A stretch of DNA of 5,331 bases from assembly GCA_910583815.1 (NCBI GenBank), contig CAJTZB010000166.1, forward strand, positions 1 to 5,331. Reading direction: 5' to 3'. Position numbers and translations under genes: made by a program. Shown in pieces: positions 5,258-5,331 of this stretch (its first letter is position 1; the number at the start of each line of letters is the position of its first letter). The notes beneath the pieces were generated by a model. It saw only the letters and a program-made list of their open reading frames with translations. It did not search any database and had not been told where the DNA came from. This DNA is from an uncultured Lachnospiraceae bacterium (GTDB lineage: Bacteria > Bacillota > Clostridia > Lachnospirales > Lachnospiraceae).

Positions 5258-5331
5258 ATCATTTGTATGAATTAGATGTTTTGCTCATATATTTAATACA
5301 AAAACATTCTTCGGAACAGAGCTTATTATGA
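5258..5331. other. Unassigned 3' flank
   Basis: This AT-rich stretch follows the GH18 stop. TTTGTAT (5262-5268) and ATACAAA (5296-5302) form a 7-bp inverted repeat with a 27-base gap but no following T-run. A short TTC-TTCG-GAA hairpin lies near 5310. No gene start or clear terminator is visible before the window ends. Confidence 0.3.

Noticed and set aside
5262..5302. TTTGTAT / ATACAAA inverted repeat as the GH18 terminator
   Set aside because: The stem is short and AT-only apart from one G-C pair, the loop is long, and no T-run follows.

Overview
The window looks like a piece of a low-to-moderate GC Bacillota chromosome, most likely a gut-type Clostridia such as a member of the Lachnospiraceae. 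This is inferred from an 8-Cys clostridial ferredoxin, strong GGAGG ribosome binding sites, TTGACA/TATAAT-type promoters with 17-18 bp spacing, a MecA adaptor and a membrane-anchored stalk-SH3-GH18 protein. No rRNA, tRNA, CRISPR array, transposase or phage gene is visible.

Layout. Bases 1-109 hold no supportable gene but contain the terminator of a minus-strand 2[4Fe-4S] ferredoxin (110-277). A divergent promoter region (278-530) separates the ferredoxin from a plus-strand small DUF1858 / redox-disulfide protein (531-734, GTG start). A strong bidirectional terminator (about 763-809) ends that gene and the convergent minus-strand mecA gene (828-1589). The 372-bp interval 1590-1961 holds the mecA promoter, a roughly 130-nt structured mecA leader with several palindromes, two inverted repeats of unknown role, and the promoter of a plus-strand Ser/Thr protein kinase (1962-3260). 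The kinase is fused to a C-terminal domain that looks like a MinD/ParA/CpaE-type NTPase without a Walker A lysine. A long hairpin terminator, then a promoter and a leader hairpin, fill 3261-3553. A membrane-anchored GH18 glycosidase (3554-5257) follows, and the last 74 bases hold nothing I can assign.

How the parts relate. Each gene appears to have its own promoter, and terminators are visible for all but the last, so this is a string of single-gene transcription units rather than an operon. The ferredoxin and DUF1858 protein share a divergent control region and both are small Cys-based redox proteins. MecA is an adaptor for regulated ClpC proteolysis. The kinase fusion and the extracytoplasmic GH18 enzyme are adjacent and co-oriented but separated by a terminator and promoter, so a functional link is only speculation. 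The most unusual items are the kinase/degenerate-NTPase fusion, with its shortened glycine loop and HLD catalytic motif, and the palindrome-rich mecA promoter and leader.
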